A stretch of DNA of 64,000 nucleotides from positions 846,344 to 910,343 of the forward strand of contig NZ_POWF01000001.1 in assembly GCF_002895005.1 (NCBI RefSeq). The letters are read 5' to 3'. The stretch comes from Hanstruepera neustonica. Lineage in GTDB: Bacteria > Bacteroidota > Bacteroidia > Flavobacteriales > Flavobacteriaceae. Made by a program: the position numbers and the translations under genes. Position 1 is the stretch's first letter. Each line of letters opens with the position of its first letter. The notes beneath the pieces are model-generated. The model was not told the origin of the DNA and did no database searches. It worked only from the letters and a program-made list of their open reading frames with translations. Positions 41,934 to 49,958 of the stretch are shown here, in pieces.

Positions 41934-42326
41934 ATGAAAAAAACAATCGTCTTATCGGCAATCGCATTGAGCTTATCTTTAGCATCAGTCAATGCAAAAA
42001 CAAATTTTGAAACTTTAACAGATTTTGATTCTGTAGCCCTTTTTGAAACAAGTCCGTTTCATATGTCAATAGTCAAAGGAGATCTTGAGACTGTTCAAAA
42101 ACTCATTAAATTAGGAGCTGACGTCAACAAAAAATGGAATGGATTGACTCCAGCCATGTATGCAGCAAAATTTAATCGAGTAGATATTTTAGAGGTGCTT
42201 ATTAATAATGGTGCCAATTTAAAATCTAAATGTGATAAAGGTCACACAGCAGCTGAATATGCCGAATTATCTAATGCGGCTGAAGCACAAACTGTTATTG
42301 AAAACGAATTGAAAAAAAAGAAGTAA
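41934..42326 (+). CDS. Exported ankyrin-repeat protein
   Basis: A 130-residue protein with a signal peptide (MKKTIVLSAIALSLSLASVNA) and two to three ankyrin repeats from about residue 44 to 115 (SPFHMSIVKGDLETVQKLI, GLTPAMYAAKFNRVDILEVL, GHTAAEYAELSNAAEAQTVI), ending in a basic tail KKKK. Exported ankyrin proteins are usually periplasmic binding scaffolds; the partner is unknown. A putative ECF promoter upstream suggests an envelope-stress or alternative-sigma response. A strong terminator follows. Confidence 0.87.
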   Translation: MKKTIVLSAIALSLSLASVNAKTNFETLTDFDSVALFETSPFHMSIVKGDLETVQKLIKLGADVNKKWNGLTPAMYAAKFNRVDILEVLINNGANLKSKCDKGHTAAEYAELSNAAEAQTVIENELKKKK

Positions 42327-42360
42327 TGTGAATTACTTTTTTATGGTTGGTTAGTAAGAA

Positions 42361-42388
42361 AAAAGCTCTGCATTTGCAGAGCTTTTTT
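42361..42388 (+). terminator. Bidirectional terminator between the ankyrin gene and the M48 gene
   Basis: AAAAGCTCTGCA pairs with TGCAGAGCTTTT (12-bp stem, tiny loop), with an A-tract on one side and a T-run on the other. The T-run runs into the stop codon of the convergent M48 gene (42388-42390), so the hairpin may serve both genes. Confidence 0.85.
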
Positions 42389-43155
42389 TATTGAGTTTGA
42401 TACTTTTTTATAGATTCCCTTATTTTTTCAATTCGGTTTTCAGGGTCTGGATGGGTACTTTGAAATTCAGGAACCCGATTGGGTCCCGCGGCTTGTTTTA
42501 GAATTTCCATTACACCAATCATTTCTTCAGGATCATAACCAGCTTTAATCATGAATTTCACACCCAAATCATCACTTTCTAATTCATCGTCACGACCATT
42601 TGATAAAAGGGTATTTTGCCCTATGCCATTGACAAATTCACCCATATCTGCACCCACCGAAGCTCCCATGGTTACTGTTTTCCAAAAATTCGCTTCACTG
42701 ATACGTTCATTAGAGTGCTTGCCTAATACGTGTCCAATTTCATGACCCAAAACACCAGCTAGTTGATCTTCGTTTTCCAATTTGGAAAATAGTGCGTAAG
42801 TAATAAACACCTGTCCTCCTGGCAATGCAAAGGCGTTAATCGTTCGGTCATCGGCCAATAAATGGAAATCATATTTATAGGGTGTTTGCTTTGCAATACT
42901 ATTATCAACTAATTTGTTACCAACTTGATCAACAAATGCCTGATAATTGTTATTTGGGTGAAGCCCACCATGTTGTTGAGCCATTTGAGGGGCACTTTGT
43001 AGGCCTATAGCTATTTCTTGTTCAGGAGAGAGCGTAATTGTTTGGGTTCTTCCAGTATAGGGGTTTTCTTCTTGCTGGCTGCATTTTCGCAAATAGGCAA
43101 AGGCGACAATGGCTATTCCGAAGAATAATCTGATTTTAAAATTTCTACTTCTCAT
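42388..43155 (-). CDS. M48-family (BepA/LoiP-like) metalloprotease
   Basis: A 255-residue zinc protease with an N-terminal hydrophobic segment (FFGIAIVAFAYL) before Cys25. This is not a canonical lipobox, so it may be membrane-anchored or exported. The active site HEIGHVLGKHSNE holds the two zinc His and catalytic Glu, and DDELESDDLG supplies the third ligand (Glu). The length and the lack of other membrane helices resemble the periplasmic quality-control proteases YcaL/LoiP/BepA, without TPRs. The stop codon sits inside the terminator hairpin. Confidence 0.88.
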   Translation of the reverse strand: MRSRNFKIRLFFGIAIVAFAYLRKCSQQEENPYTGRTQTITLSPEQEIAIGLQSAPQMAQQHGGLHPNNNYQAFVDQVGNKLVDNSIAKQTPYKYDFHLLADDRTINAFALPGGQVFITYALFSKLENEDQLAGVLGHEIGHVLGKHSNERISEANFWKTVTMGASVGADMGEFVNGIGQNTLLSNGRDDELESDDLGVKFMIKAGYDPEEMIGVMEILKQAAGPNRVPEFQSTHPDPENRIEKIRESIKKYQTQ

Positions 43156-43201
43156 GGAGGATGGATTTAGAACTTCAATTTACAAAAGTTTACATATAAA
43201 T

Positions 43202-44143
43202 TTAAATTAACTTTTTGCTCATGACATAATGTAAGCCAATATTTTTTATTTCAAATGGCTCACCAAAAATCTGGAAACCGTTTTCGGTGTAAAAATTCAC
43301 TGCTATTTGTCTGGCATTACACCAAATTTGGTCACATGTATTTTTTAACAGTTTTTCGCCTTCAGAAAGTATGAGTTCACCAAGCCCCTTTTTTTGATAC
43401 TCATGCAAAACAGCCATACCACGTAATTGATATTGTTCATTTTCTGAAAAAAGAGCATTTGAATTTTTTAAGTAGGAAGCGACTCCCACTAAAGTGTTTT
43501 TGAAAAATAGTCCTACATGAAATGTATTCTCATCGTGATCGCCATCAAACGCACAATCAGATAGTGGTCTACCAGCTCTCAATACTGGGTGCCTGACAGA
43601 ATAGGTTTCTTCTGCAGTTATTTTTTTTAGTTGATAATACGGATTAATTGTTTTGTAGAGTTTTGCCTGCATATTGTCATAAATAGCTTCGTTGATAAAT
43701 ACCATACCACATTTTTCAATAACTTTATGTGAGGCTGTATTGTTAATATGAGCATGGGCATAAATTTCTTTTAATTTGAGTGTTTCAAAACCATAATTAA
43801 TACATGCCATAGCACTTTCTGCGGCATAACCTTGATTCCAGTGTTTTCTAAAGAATCTGTAACCAACTTCAACTAACTTTTCATTTGGATGAAATTTTAA
43901 ACCACACCAACCAATAAATTCATGGGTTGATTTTAAGCATACAGCCCAACGGCCCATACCATGGAGTTGATATTGGTTGTAATTTGAAATGAATGACTTG
44001 GCGTCTTCAACCGACTGAAAGGCAGAATCACCAGTGTATTTAACGACTTCAGAATCAGCATTCAGGTCATAGAAATACTTCGCATCTTCAATAATAAACT
44101 CGCGCAGACTTAGTCTATTGGTTTCAAATACTGACTTTTTCAA
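43202..44143 (-). CDS. Tandem double-GNAT acetyltransferase
   Basis: A 313-residue fusion of two acetyltransferase domains. Residues 1-170 look like RimJ/RimL: TNRLSLREFIIEDAKYFYDL, GYRFFRKHWNQGYAAESAMACINYGFE (acetyl-CoA binding) and NTASHKVIEKCGM. Residues 171-313 form a second GNAT: YQLRGMAVLHEYQKKGLGELIL and NARQIAVNFYTENGFQ. Both halves appear to keep the acetyl-CoA loop (Q/R-x-x-G-x-A/G). The substrates are unknown. It ends 58 bases downstream of M48 and lies 6 bases downstream of pepE, so it is probably in an operon with it. Confidence 0.88.
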   Translation of the reverse strand: MKKSVFETNRLSLREFIIEDAKYFYDLNADSEVVKYTGDSAFQSVEDAKSFISNYNQYQLHGMGRWAVCLKSTHEFIGWCGLKFHPNEKLVEVGYRFFRKHWNQGYAAESAMACINYGFETLKLKEIYAHAHINNTASHKVIEKCGMVFINEAIYDNMQAKLYKTINPYYQLKKITAEETYSVRHPVLRAGRPLSDCAFDGDHDENTFHVGLFFKNTLVGVASYLKNSNALFSENEQYQLRGMAVLHEYQKKGLGELILSEGEKLLKNTCDQIWCNARQIAVNFYTENGFQIFGEPFEIKNIGLHYVMSKKLI

Positions 44144-44149
44144 GGTATG

Positions 44150-44857
44150 TTAGTTTAGATTATTGATAGATGATCCAGATTCAACTTCATAAGGCTCTTT
44201 GTTATATTCAAAAATTCGGGTTTGATTTTGTCCCTTGAGCCTAATATTTCCATCTATGACCTCAATCCAATTGCCCTCACGTAAACCAACAACAGGTTGA
44301 GTATTAAAGTGATGGAATTCATTAATTCTTGTTTCTCGAGTTTCTCCCATATGTTTATTATTGAGAATAGGGTCTAAATAATGTGGGTTGATGTTAAACG
44401 GAACTATAGAAAGCGCTTTAAAACTTGGAGGATAGACAATGGGCATATCATTTGTTGTGTTTATGGTCAAACCGCAAATGTTACTACCAGCACTGGTGCC
44501 GAGATATGGAATGCCACTTTCAACAACCTCTTTAAGGGGCTGTATCAAATCAAATTTATATAATTGATTGATTAAGACGAATGTATTACCTCCACCAGTA
44601 AATAGGGCTTCAGCATTTCTAATGGCTTCCATGGGTGATTCAAATTCATGCAAACCAATAGTCTTTTTACCCAATTCATTAAACGCTTTTCTTACTTTTT
44701 CGGTATATTCATTATGTGATATACCACTTGGTCGGGCATAAGGAATGAATGTGATAGTAGAACAATCAGCAAAGAACACGGCTAATTCCTCCATAAGATA
44801 TTCTAAATAACCTGAACCATAAATTGTTGAGGTACTGGCCAGAATTAATTTTTTCAT
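44150..44857 (-). CDS. pepE: Peptidase E (alpha-aspartyl dipeptidase)
   Basis: A 235-residue cytoplasmic serine peptidase of family S51. The nucleophile is in YLGTSAGSNI and the family motif ALFTGGGNTFVLINQL is present. PepE hydrolyses dipeptides with N-terminal aspartate. I start at the ATG at 44857 (MKKLILAS) rather than the TTG one codon upstream. It is the first gene before the double-GNAT gene. Confidence 0.93.
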   Translation of the reverse strand: MKKLILASTSTIYGSGYLEYLMEELAVFFADCSTITFIPYARPSGISHNEYTEKVRKAFNELGKKTIGLHEFESPMEAIRNAEALFTGGGNTFVLINQLYKFDLIQPLKEVVESGIPYLGTSAGSNICGLTINTTNDMPIVYPPSFKALSIVPFNINPHYLDPILNNKHMGETRETRINEFHHFNTQPVVGLREGNWIEVIDGNIRLKGQNQTRIFEYNKEPYEVESGSSINNLN

Positions 44858-44970
44858 CAATAAACTTTTTCGTAAATTTAAGTAAACATTGGTTTTAACA
44901 AAAGTTTATGCTCCTTTTGGAATATAATTAAGAATTGATGTCTTTTCTTTAACCTTAAAAACGAATCAAC

Positions 44971-45756
44971 TTGAAGCAATATATACTTTTAACCGCAATT
45001 TTAGTTTCAACATTTTCATTATTTGCACAGGATATCAATCGTGTGGAGGTCAATGGTAAAATAATTGCCCAAAATGATGTTGAAGGAGTCACTATTTTTA
45101 ATTCTTCATCGAATAAAGGCACAACAGCAGATGAAAATGGTGATTTTAAAATAGAAGTAGCGTTAAATGATATAATTGAAGTATCAGCATTGCAGTATGT
45201 GTCTGTTGAAGTTCAAGTCACCCAAGATGTTGTAGATTCTAGAATCTTAAGATTGTTTCTAGTTGAGGAACTTAATAAATTAAGCGAAGTCATATTGTTG
45301 CCTTCCTTACTTACTGGTGAAATTCATGTTGATATTGATAGTACACAACCTCAAAGGTATATTGAGATGCATTTTGGGGATCTTCGTGACATGGAATTTG
45401 CACAGGATCGATATTCCGAAGTGCGGAATGTGATTACCAGTGAAGGTCAATTTTATAATGGTGTTGATTTTGCACGGATCTTTGGACTTAACAAGTTGTT
45501 CAAAAGAAAAGATAAAACACCAACTGCTGCTGAATTGGACTCAAAATATACTGATGTATTGGCTGCTAAATATTCACAAGCATTCATCAGTGGAAATTTT
45601 AATATTCCTCAAGAACGAGTTTCAGAATTCATTGCCTATGTCAATGCTAAAAATTTTGACGAGACCTTACTTCAAGATGGTAACGAAATGAAACTCATTG
45701 AATACCTAAATGGACAAAGCGAGCTTTTCCTAAAATCAAATAATGGAAAAGAATAG
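44971..45756 (+). CDS. CarboxypepD_reg-like exported protein, paralogue 1
   Basis: A 261-residue exported protein with signal peptide (KQYILLTAILVSTFSLFAQ). Residues 25-95 form a carboxypeptidase regulatory-like Ig domain: VNGKIIAQNDVEGVTIFNSSSNKGTTADENGDFKIEV. The C-terminal 160 residues are of unknown fold. The start codon is TTG (44971), since no in-frame ATG precedes the signal peptide. The next gene, a paralogue, overlaps its end by 14 bases; the region then continues with a DUF6702 protein and an M1 peptidase. Confidence 0.8.
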   Translation: MKQYILLTAILVSTFSLFAQDINRVEVNGKIIAQNDVEGVTIFNSSSNKGTTADENGDFKIEVALNDIIEVSALQYVSVEVQVTQDVVDSRILRLFLVEELNKLSEVILLPSLLTGEIHVDIDSTQPQRYIEMHFGDLRDMEFAQDRYSEVRNVITSEGQFYNGVDFARIFGLNKLFKRKDKTPTAAELDSKYTDVLAAKYSQAFISGNFNIPQERVSEFIAYVNAKNFDETLLQDGNEMKLIEYLNGQSELFLKSNNGKE

Positions 45757-46513
45757 TCTATTATTTTTTAGTGTTTTTCTGTTTTTTTCAAGTATTGGTT
45801 TTTCCCAAACTATAGATTTATTAGGTAAGGTTCAAAGTGAATCAGATGTTGAAAATGTACATGTCATTAATAAATCGGCTCAACGTTTCACAACAACTAA
45901 TAAATATGGTGAATTTAAGATATCTGTTTCTTTGAATGATACACTCGTTTTTAGCTCAATTCAGCATAAACTATTATCGGTTTTGATTGACCAGGAAATT
46001 ATTGAGGACAAAACCTTGGTGGTCTTCTTGGAAGAACAAGTGAATGAATTAGATCAAGTGGTGGTAGGAAAAGTGCTGACAGGCGATATTATGTCTGACG
46101 TTGGAAATGTAGAAGGGGAGCCTATGACATCAAAAAAAGCAGGAATACCCAGTTATCAAGGAAAGCCCAAAACGCAAAGTGAGCGTAGATTGACAGAAGC
46201 GACAACTGGAGCGGGAATTATACCACTAAACCCAATACTAAATGGTATTTCAGGCAGAACCAAAGAGTTGAAACAGCGCATATTACTTGAAGAGAAAGAA
46301 ACATTGATGTATAGTATTAAAGCCAGACTATCTGAAGATTTATTTAGTTTGGAACCACTCCATGATGATTTTATTATGGAATATTTCTATTTTGTTTCTG
46401 AAGCTGAAGATTTTTTGGAGCGATGTAAAAGTAAAACCGATATTTTAATTCTTGAATATTTGTTGGTTAAGTTGAAAGCGTATAAAAAGAATAAATATGA
46501 CAATAAGAATTAA
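45743..46513 (+). CDS. CarboxypepD_reg-like exported protein, paralogue 2
   Basis: A 256-residue exported paralogue of the preceding gene (signal peptide NSLLFFSVFLFFSSIGFSQ). It shares the regulatory-like domain (LLGKVQSESDVENVHVINKS) and a following conserved LTG(D/E)I segment (VLTGDIMSDVG here, LLTGEIHVDI in the upstream gene), but the ends have diverged. It overlaps the upstream gene by 14 bases in another frame, suggesting translational coupling. Function unknown; these domains often decorate outer-membrane systems. Confidence 0.8.
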   Translation: MEKNSLLFFSVFLFFSSIGFSQTIDLLGKVQSESDVENVHVINKSAQRFTTTNKYGEFKISVSLNDTLVFSSIQHKLLSVLIDQEIIEDKTLVVFLEEQVNELDQVVVGKVLTGDIMSDVGNVEGEPMTSKKAGIPSYQGKPKTQSERRLTEATTGAGIIPLNPILNGISGRTKELKQRILLEEKETLMYSIKARLSEDLFSLEPLHDDFIMEYFYFVSEAEDFLERCKSKTDILILEYLLVKLKAYKKNKYDNKN

Positions 46514-46551
46514 TTTAATTTGTGGAATACTTTTTGACATCCAATTACTAT

Positions 46552-46559
46552 TACTTTTG
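46552..46559 (+). promoter_or_regulatory. Putative -7 promoter box of the DUF6702 gene
   Basis: TACTTTTG matches TAnnTTTG and ends 16 bases before the ATG at 46576. Confidence 0.45.
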
Positions 46560-46575
46560 TTTAAAAATTATTGAG

Positions 46576-47076
46576 ATGACTCATTTTAAGAAATTATTTT
46601 TAGTGCTAATTTTACCTGTTTTGGCATTTACTACTGCTCACAAATATTATGTAAGTGTTACCCAAATTGAGTATGTAAAAGAAAAGAAATCGGTGCAAAT
46701 AATATCCAGAATCTTTATTGACGATTTTGAAAAACTATTACGGGAACGCTATGATCCAAATGTAACCTTGTCCAGTGAAAATGAACCTGCCAAAGTGGAC
46801 TTCTACATTGAAAAATATTTAGCTGAAAAATTTCAAATTAAAATCAATGGTAGTAAGTCCACGGTGAATTTTATTGGTAAAGAGTATGAGGCGGACATTG
46901 TTTATTGCTATTTGGAAATAGAAAATGTGTCAAGTATTTCTTCATTTGAGGTAACTAACCAAGTTCTATTTGATTTATACAGTGAACAACAAAATATTGT
47001 ACGTACCAATATCAATGATAAAAACAAGAGCTTTATACTTATCAAGGAAAATGATAAAGGTTTGTTAAACTTTTAG
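46576..47076 (+). CDS. DUF6702 family exported protein
   Basis: A 166-residue exported protein with a signal peptide (THFKKLFLVLILPVLAFTTA). The mature part starts HKYYVSVTQIEYVKEKKSVQ and is all-beta, ending NKSFILIKENDKGLLNF; this resembles DUF6702, found before M1 peptidases in flavobacteria. I start at ATG 46576; the longer frame begins in the previous gene's 3' region. The role is unknown, but the conserved position before an M1 metallopeptidase suggests a link. Confidence 0.82.
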   Translation: MTHFKKLFLVLILPVLAFTTAHKYYVSVTQIEYVKEKKSVQIISRIFIDDFEKLLRERYDPNVTLSSENEPAKVDFYIEKYLAEKFQIKINGSKSTVNFIGKEYEADIVYCYLEIENVSSISSFEVTNQVLFDLYSEQQNIVRTNINDKNKSFILIKENDKGLLNF

Positions 47077-47140
47077 TAAACGACAAATTACCTTTAAAAA
47101 ATCGTTAATTTTCGCTTCAATTTTGTAACCAATATTAACG

Positions 47141-49450
47141 ATGAAAAAATTAAAATATCTTTTCTTATCTGCACTGTTCATTTCGGTTGGAGCATTCTCT
47201 CAAGAAGATGAACAAAAGCCAGAGCGTAAGCCAGGTCATACAAACAACAATAAGTTTAAACAATTGTATGATGAGTTCTCAACACCTAACATGTATCGGA
47301 CTGCTTCGGGTGCACCTGGACCAGCTTATTATCAGCAACAAGCCGATTATAAAATGGATTTGGTTTTAGATGATGATAAAGCCAAAATTTCAGGTTTTGA
47401 AACAATTACTTATACCAATAATTCACCAGACCAGTTAAAATATCTTTGGGTGCAATTAGATCAAAATATGCGTGCTAAAGATTCACAATCACCGTTAATT
47501 CAAGGTAGTGGTGTGGCACCAGCACAACAGGTGGGATCATTTGCTTCGTCTTACATGACCGAAGGTTTTGATGGTGGTTTTAAAATTGAGGAGGTAAAAG
47601 ATGTTAATGGAAAGGATTTACCTCATATGATCAACAGAACTATGATGCGAGTTGAATTACCAAAGCCATTGAGCACAGGAGAAAAATTTTCCTTCTCAAT
47701 TAAGTGGTGGTATAACATCAATGATTATGTCAATATGGGTGGCCGTTCAGGTTACGAATATTTTCCTGAAGATGGTAATAGAAATTATATCATAGCTCAA
47801 TTTTATCCAAGAATGGCCGTCTATAATGATGTTGAAGGTTGGCAAAATTCTCAATTCTGGGGACGTGATGAATTTGCTTTACCCTTTGGAAACTTTGAAG
47901 TCAATATTACAGTGCCATCAGACCACATTATGGATGCTACAGGAAAACTTATGAATAGAAAAGAAGTTTTCTCAAAAGAGATGATGAATCGTTATGAGCA
48001 AGCTAAAAAATCCTATGATAAACCCGTAATGATTGTAACACAAGCTGAAGCTGAAAAAGCTGAAAAAAGTCGTGCTACAGGAACAAAAACTTGGAAATTT
48101 TATGCTGAAAATGTGCGTGACTTTGGGTTTGCAACTTCAAGAAAATACATTTGGGATATGATGGCTGTTAAAATTGGTGGAAAAGACGTTATGGCAGTTT
48201 CCATGTATCCAAAAGAAGGAAATCCTTTATGGGAAGAATGGTCAACTTATGCGGTTGCCAGTACCTTAAAATCATATTCTAGAATGACTTTTGATTACCC
48301 TTATCATAAAGCTATTTCGGTTCATGCCAAAAACCAAGGAATGGAATATCCAATGATTTGTTTTAACTATGGACGTCCTGATAAAGATGGTAACTACAGT
48401 GATAGAACAAAATATGGAATGATTAGTGTTATTATACATGAAGTTGGTCACAACTTCTTTCCAATGATTGTGAATAGTGATGAGCGCCAATGGACATGGA
48501 TGGACGAAGGATTAAATACATTTGTACAATACGTTGCGGAACAAGATTTCGGTGAGTGGTATCCAGCTGCTTTGTCTGAAGGCGACGATAAATACCCATC
48601 AAGAAGAGGTCCTGCAGCTAATATTGTTCCTTACATGGGGGGTGATCAAGATTTTATTGCACCTATTATGACCAAAGGATTAAATACCCATCAGTTTGGG
48701 AATAATGCTTACGGAAAACCTGGCACTGCTTTAAATATATTACGTGAAACGGTTATGGGGCGTGAATTATTTGACTATGCCTTTAGAGAATATGCGAATC
48801 GTTGGATGTTTAAACACCCAACACCAGAAGATTTCTTCAGAACTATGGAAGATGCATCAGCATTCGATTTAGATTGGTTTTGGAGAGGTTGGTTCTACAC
48901 TACAGATTACGTTGATATGGGTGTTAAAGAGGTGAAGAAGTATTATGTGTCAGGTGAACCTAACGAATATGTTAAAAATATTGTGAAGCAACGTGGTATG
49001 AAATTGAGCGACTTACCTCCATTGGTTTACATGGTAGAGGAAGGTAGTGAAGAATACAAGGAAAGCATGAAGAATGGGACACTTTTGGAAAATTCACCAA
49101 CATTGAATGAATACATTATGGATAACTTTTCTGAAGAAGAGCGTAAAAATATCAAACAGCCTAAATATTTTTACAATGTAACCTTTGAAAAACCAGGCGG
49201 TTTGGTAATGCCTATCATAGTAGAGTATACATATGCCGATGGTACAACTAAAACCGAAAAGTATCCTGCCCAGATCTGGCGATTAAATGATAAAGAAGTA
49301 AGTAAGGCGGTTGCTTCAGATAAGGAAATAGTTAAAATCACATTGGATCCAAATTTAGAAACCGCAGATATTGATACTTCTAATAACTCTTGGCCTAAAG
49401 AGGTTAAACAAAGTCAGTTTGACCAATTTAAGAATGAAGTAAAGAATTAA
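47141..49450 (+). CDS. Exported M1-family aminopeptidase-like metallopeptidase
   Basis: A 769-residue exported protein with signal peptide (to AFSQE). The zinc-binding HEVGHNFFPMIVNSDERQW places two His and the catalytic Glu; the third ligand is the Glu in WMDEGLNTFV. GMEYPMICFNYG replaces the canonical GAMEN exopeptidase motif. M1 enzymes trim N-terminal residues from peptides; many Bacteroidota have an exported version like this one. A strong terminator follows at 49469-49497. Confidence 0.93.
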   Translation: MKKLKYLFLSALFISVGAFSQEDEQKPERKPGHTNNNKFKQLYDEFSTPNMYRTASGAPGPAYYQQQADYKMDLVLDDDKAKISGFETITYTNNSPDQLKYLWVQLDQNMRAKDSQSPLIQGSGVAPAQQVGSFASSYMTEGFDGGFKIEEVKDVNGKDLPHMINRTMMRVELPKPLSTGEKFSFSIKWWYNINDYVNMGGRSGYEYFPEDGNRNYIIAQFYPRMAVYNDVEGWQNSQFWGRDEFALPFGNFEVNITVPSDHIMDATGKLMNRKEVFSKEMMNRYEQAKKSYDKPVMIVTQAEAEKAEKSRATGTKTWKFYAENVRDFGFATSRKYIWDMMAVKIGGKDVMAVSMYPKEGNPLWEEWSTYAVASTLKSYSRMTFDYPYHKAISVHAKNQGMEYPMICFNYGRPDKDGNYSDRTKYGMISVIIHEVGHNFFPMIVNSDERQWTWMDEGLNTFVQYVAEQDFGEWYPAALSEGDDKYPSRRGPAANIVPYMGGDQDFIAPIMTKGLNTHQFGNNAYGKPGTALNILRETVMGRELFDYAFREYANRWMFKHPTPEDFFRTMEDASAFDLDWFWRGWFYTTDYVDMGVKEVKKYYVSGEPNEYVKNIVKQRGMKLSDLPPLVYMVEEGSEEYKESMKNGTLLENSPTLNEYIMDNFSEEERKNIKQPKYFYNVTFEKPGGLVMPIIVEYTYADGTTKTEKYPAQIWRLNDKEVSKAVASDKEIVKITLDPNLETADIDTSNNSWPKEVKQSQFDQFKNEVKN

Positions 49451-49468
49451 CCAAAAATAATTTCTTTT

Positions 49469-49497
49469 AAGCCGACTTTTAGAAGTCGGCTTTTTTT
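49469..49497 (+). terminator. Terminator of the M1 peptidase gene
   Basis: AAGCCGACTT pairs with AAGTCGGCTT around loop TTAG, followed by a seven-T run. It separates the M1 gene from tatA. Confidence 0.9.
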
Positions 49498-49517
49498 ATT
49501 CGTATCATACAACTCAC

Positions 49518-49525
49518 TATATTTG
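49518..49525 (+). promoter_or_regulatory. Putative -7 promoter box of tatA
   Basis: TATATTTG matches TAnnTTTG. It is 17 bases before a GTG at 49542 and only 5 before a GTG at 49530, which favours the downstream start. Confidence 0.5.
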
Positions 49526-49541
49526 CAAAGTGATACAGCAA

Positions 49542-49817
49542 GTGACATTATTATTCATTGGAACAACCGAAATTGTTTTTATACTATTTGTGGTGGTCAT
49601 GTTATTTGGTGCGGATAAAATCCCAGATATTGCAAGAGGTTTAGGTAAAGGCATGCGCATGTTACGAGATGCTTCCAATGATATTAAAACCGAAATTACC
49701 AAGAGTGCTGAAGCCAACGGATTAGATACAGGTGTTACTAAAGATGTCCAAGATGAATTGAATAAAGTCAAGGATGATCTTGAAGATTTTACAGGTTCTG
49801 TAAGGAGGAAACTATAA
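49542..49817 (+). CDS. tatA: Sec-independent protein translocase TatA/TatB-type protein
   Basis: A small single-span protein of the twin-arginine translocase: N-terminal helix (LLFIGTTEIVFILFVVVMLFG), the hinge and amphipathic helix (ADKIPDIARGLGKGMRML) and a charged tail ending in RRKL. It builds the Tat pore together with TatC (not in window). There is no ATG; I prefer GTG at 49542 (91 residues), because its N-terminus matches related TatA proteins and fits the -7 box. GTG at 49530 (95 residues) is possible. Confidence 0.88.
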   Translation: MTLLFIGTTEIVFILFVVVMLFGADKIPDIARGLGKGMRMLRDASNDIKTEITKSAEANGLDTGVTKDVQDELNKVKDDLEDFTGSVRRKL

Positions 49818-49958
49818 TACCTATCTCATTTACTGCATTTTAACTGTTTTTTTTGCTTAGTTCATTCAGTTAACGAAAAAACGAAACTTTTTGTCTTATT
49901 TATTGTTGAGATAGTTTGATTTGATAAATATTGCAGTACCAAATCAACTATTACAGAG

